Source: Mesorhizobium sp.
GTDB lineage: Bacteria; Pseudomonadota; Alphaproteobacteria; Rhizobiales; Rhizobiaceae
Direction: 5' to 3'
DNA length: 64,000 nucleotides
Assembly (NCBI GenBank): GCA_004017275.1
Contig: SAKE01000005.1
Span: 1-64,000 of the forward strand
Part shown: positions 63,231 to 64,000 of the stretch, piece after piece
How positions within the stretch are numbered: position 1 is the stretch's first letter
Layout: each line of letters begins with the position of its first letter
Notes under the pieces: model-generated
Database searches by the model: none
Seen by the model: the letters and a program-made list of their open reading frames with translations, nothing else
Told to the model about the DNA's origin: nothing
Position numbers and translations under genes: made by a program

Positions 63231-64000
63231 TCAGACGCGATGTCCGGCCGCGATGATCTTCTTCAGGAAGCCTTGCGTGCGCTCCTGCTTGGGATGGCGG
63301 AAAATCTCGTCCGGCTTGCCTTCCTCGACGATCTTGCCACGATCGAAGAACAGCACCCGGTCGGCGAAATCGTGGGCAAAACCCATCTCGTGGGTGACGA
63401 GCAGCATGGTCATGTCGGTTTCGGCGGCGAGCTTGCGCATGACATTCATCACCTCCTCGACCAGCTCCGGATCGAGCGCCGACGTCACTTCGTCGAACAG
63501 CATGATCTTCGGCGACAGCGCGAGTGCCCGGGCAATCGCGACGCGTTGCTTCTGGCCACCGGAAAGCTGTGCCGGCATATTCTTGGCCTTGTCGGCCATG
63601 CCGACCATTTCGAGCAGCTCCATCGCCCGCTTCTCGGCCGTGGCGCGCGGCGTGCCCTTGGTCAACATGGGCGCCAGCGTGACATTGTCCATGACGCATT
63701 TGTGCGGAAACAGATTGAACAGCTGGAAGACCATGCCGATTTTCTGGCGCATCCTGGTGAGATGCCGCTCGTCGGCGGGCAGCAACTGGCCATTGCGCTC
63801 GATATGGTAGAGTTGCTCGCCGTCGATCTGGATATGACCGCCATCGATGCGCTCCAGCGTCATCAGGATGCGCAGGATCGTCGTCTTGCCCGAACCCGAC
63901 GGGCCGATCAGCGCCAGCTTTTCGCCAGGCATGACCTGCATTGACAGCCCGTCCAGCACCTTGAAGTTGCCGAAGCTCTTCGAGATGCCGTCGATCTTGA
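63231..64000 (-). CDS. ehuA: Ectoine/hydroxyectoine ABC transporter ATP-binding protein EhuA, partial
   Basis: The frame runs off the right edge, so the first residues are missing; the visible part starts KIDGISKSFGNFKVLDG. Complete ABC motifs: Walker A GPSGSGKTT, Q-loop GMVFQLFNLFPH, signature LSGGQKQR, Walker B IMLFDEVTSAL and H-loop LLVTHEMGFA. It energises uptake through EhuC/EhuD. First gene of the visible operon on the minus strand; 67 bases separate it from ehuB. Confidence 0.95.
   Translation of the reverse strand, partial: KIDGISKSFGNFKVLDGLSMQVMPGEKLALIGPSGSGKTTILRILMTLERIDGGHIQIDGEQLYHIERNGQLLPADERHLTRMRQKIGMVFQLFNLFPHKCVMDNVTLAPMLTKGTPRATAEKRAMELLEMVGMADKAKNMPAQLSGGQKQRVAIARALALSPKIMLFDEVTSALDPELVEEVMNVMRKLAAETDMTMLLVTHEMGFAHDFADRVLFFDRGKIVEEGKPDEIFRHPKQERTQGFLKKIIAAGHRV

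Noticed and set aside
1..64000. tRNA, rRNA and CRISPR arrays
   Set aside because: I looked for T-loop-like GTTCRANNC with matching stems and for regularly spaced short repeats and found none that hold up; the TTCGA stretches at 7332 and 12320 lack the rest of a tRNA.

Overview
The window looks like a high-GC alphaproteobacterial chromosome of the Mesorhizobium / Phyllobacteriaceae type. Supporting signs are a Sinorhizobium-type PmtA, the rhizobial ehuABCD-eutABCDE ectoine catabolism cluster, a DUF768-like protein, short HisG with HisZ, a tyrosine recombinase next to the 3' end of guaA, and several copies of palindromic intergenic repeats of the kind known from rhizobia. This assignment is inference from gene content; no rRNA or tRNA gene was found.

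1-9,960: thiamine genes thiO(partial)-thiS-thiG-thiE-thiD, pmtA, panC and a frameshifted panB, a phosphodiesterase lacking its N-terminus, an AlpA-type regulator and a tyrosine integrase. The integrase faces away from the guaA 3' end, and four TACCGTCA sites lie between them. I read this stretch as the terminal part of a genomic island or ICE integrated at guaA.

9,963-16,228: core genes (guaA, MTA/SAH nucleosidase, thioesterase, RsmB-like methyltransferase, aquaporin, LysR regulator).

16,276-27,240: accessory and decaying DNA. It holds a gene fragment, a glutathione S-transferase with an internal TGA, and a glycosyltransferase pair. An 8-kb block then carries a DUF1501 protein, an S8 protease, an unknown 193-residue protein, an adenylate cyclase/TolB/TPR protein, an orphan YcaO cyclodehydratase and a Ca2+/H+ antiporter. 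This block is bounded by a degenerate duplicate of the 3' end of the neighbouring acyl-CoA synthetase gene (19,174-19,300 versus 27,244-27,369), and a third short relic sits at 25,881. This is the most interesting region.

27,244-43,990: acyl-CoA synthetase, hisG-hisZ-hisS, tag, an L,D-transpeptidase, a folD variant with altered catalytic residues, glcDEF (glycolate oxidase), DUF3422, and a GntR regulator with lldD. A shared operator-like sequence lies in front of glcD and in front of the GntR-lldD pair, suggesting joint control of 2-hydroxyacid oxidation.

44,028-55,155: a Ser/Thr-phosphatase-like protein, a 46-residue membrane peptide, a glutamine amidotransferase, rsmE, gshA, a DUF937 protein with internal repeats, a hicAB remnant, DUF1127 with a LysR gene, xseA, a P1 peptidase and a DUF768-like protein.

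55,626-64,000: the ectoine/hydroxyectoine uptake and degradation cluster on the minus strand, in transcription order ehuA(partial)-ehuB-ehuC-ehuD-eutA-eutB-eutC-doeA(eutD)-doeB(eutE). The Ehu ABC transporter brings in ectoine and the Eut/Doe enzymes break it down. Palindromic repeats sit inside this cluster, inside glcDEF, between hisZ and hisS, and elsewhere.
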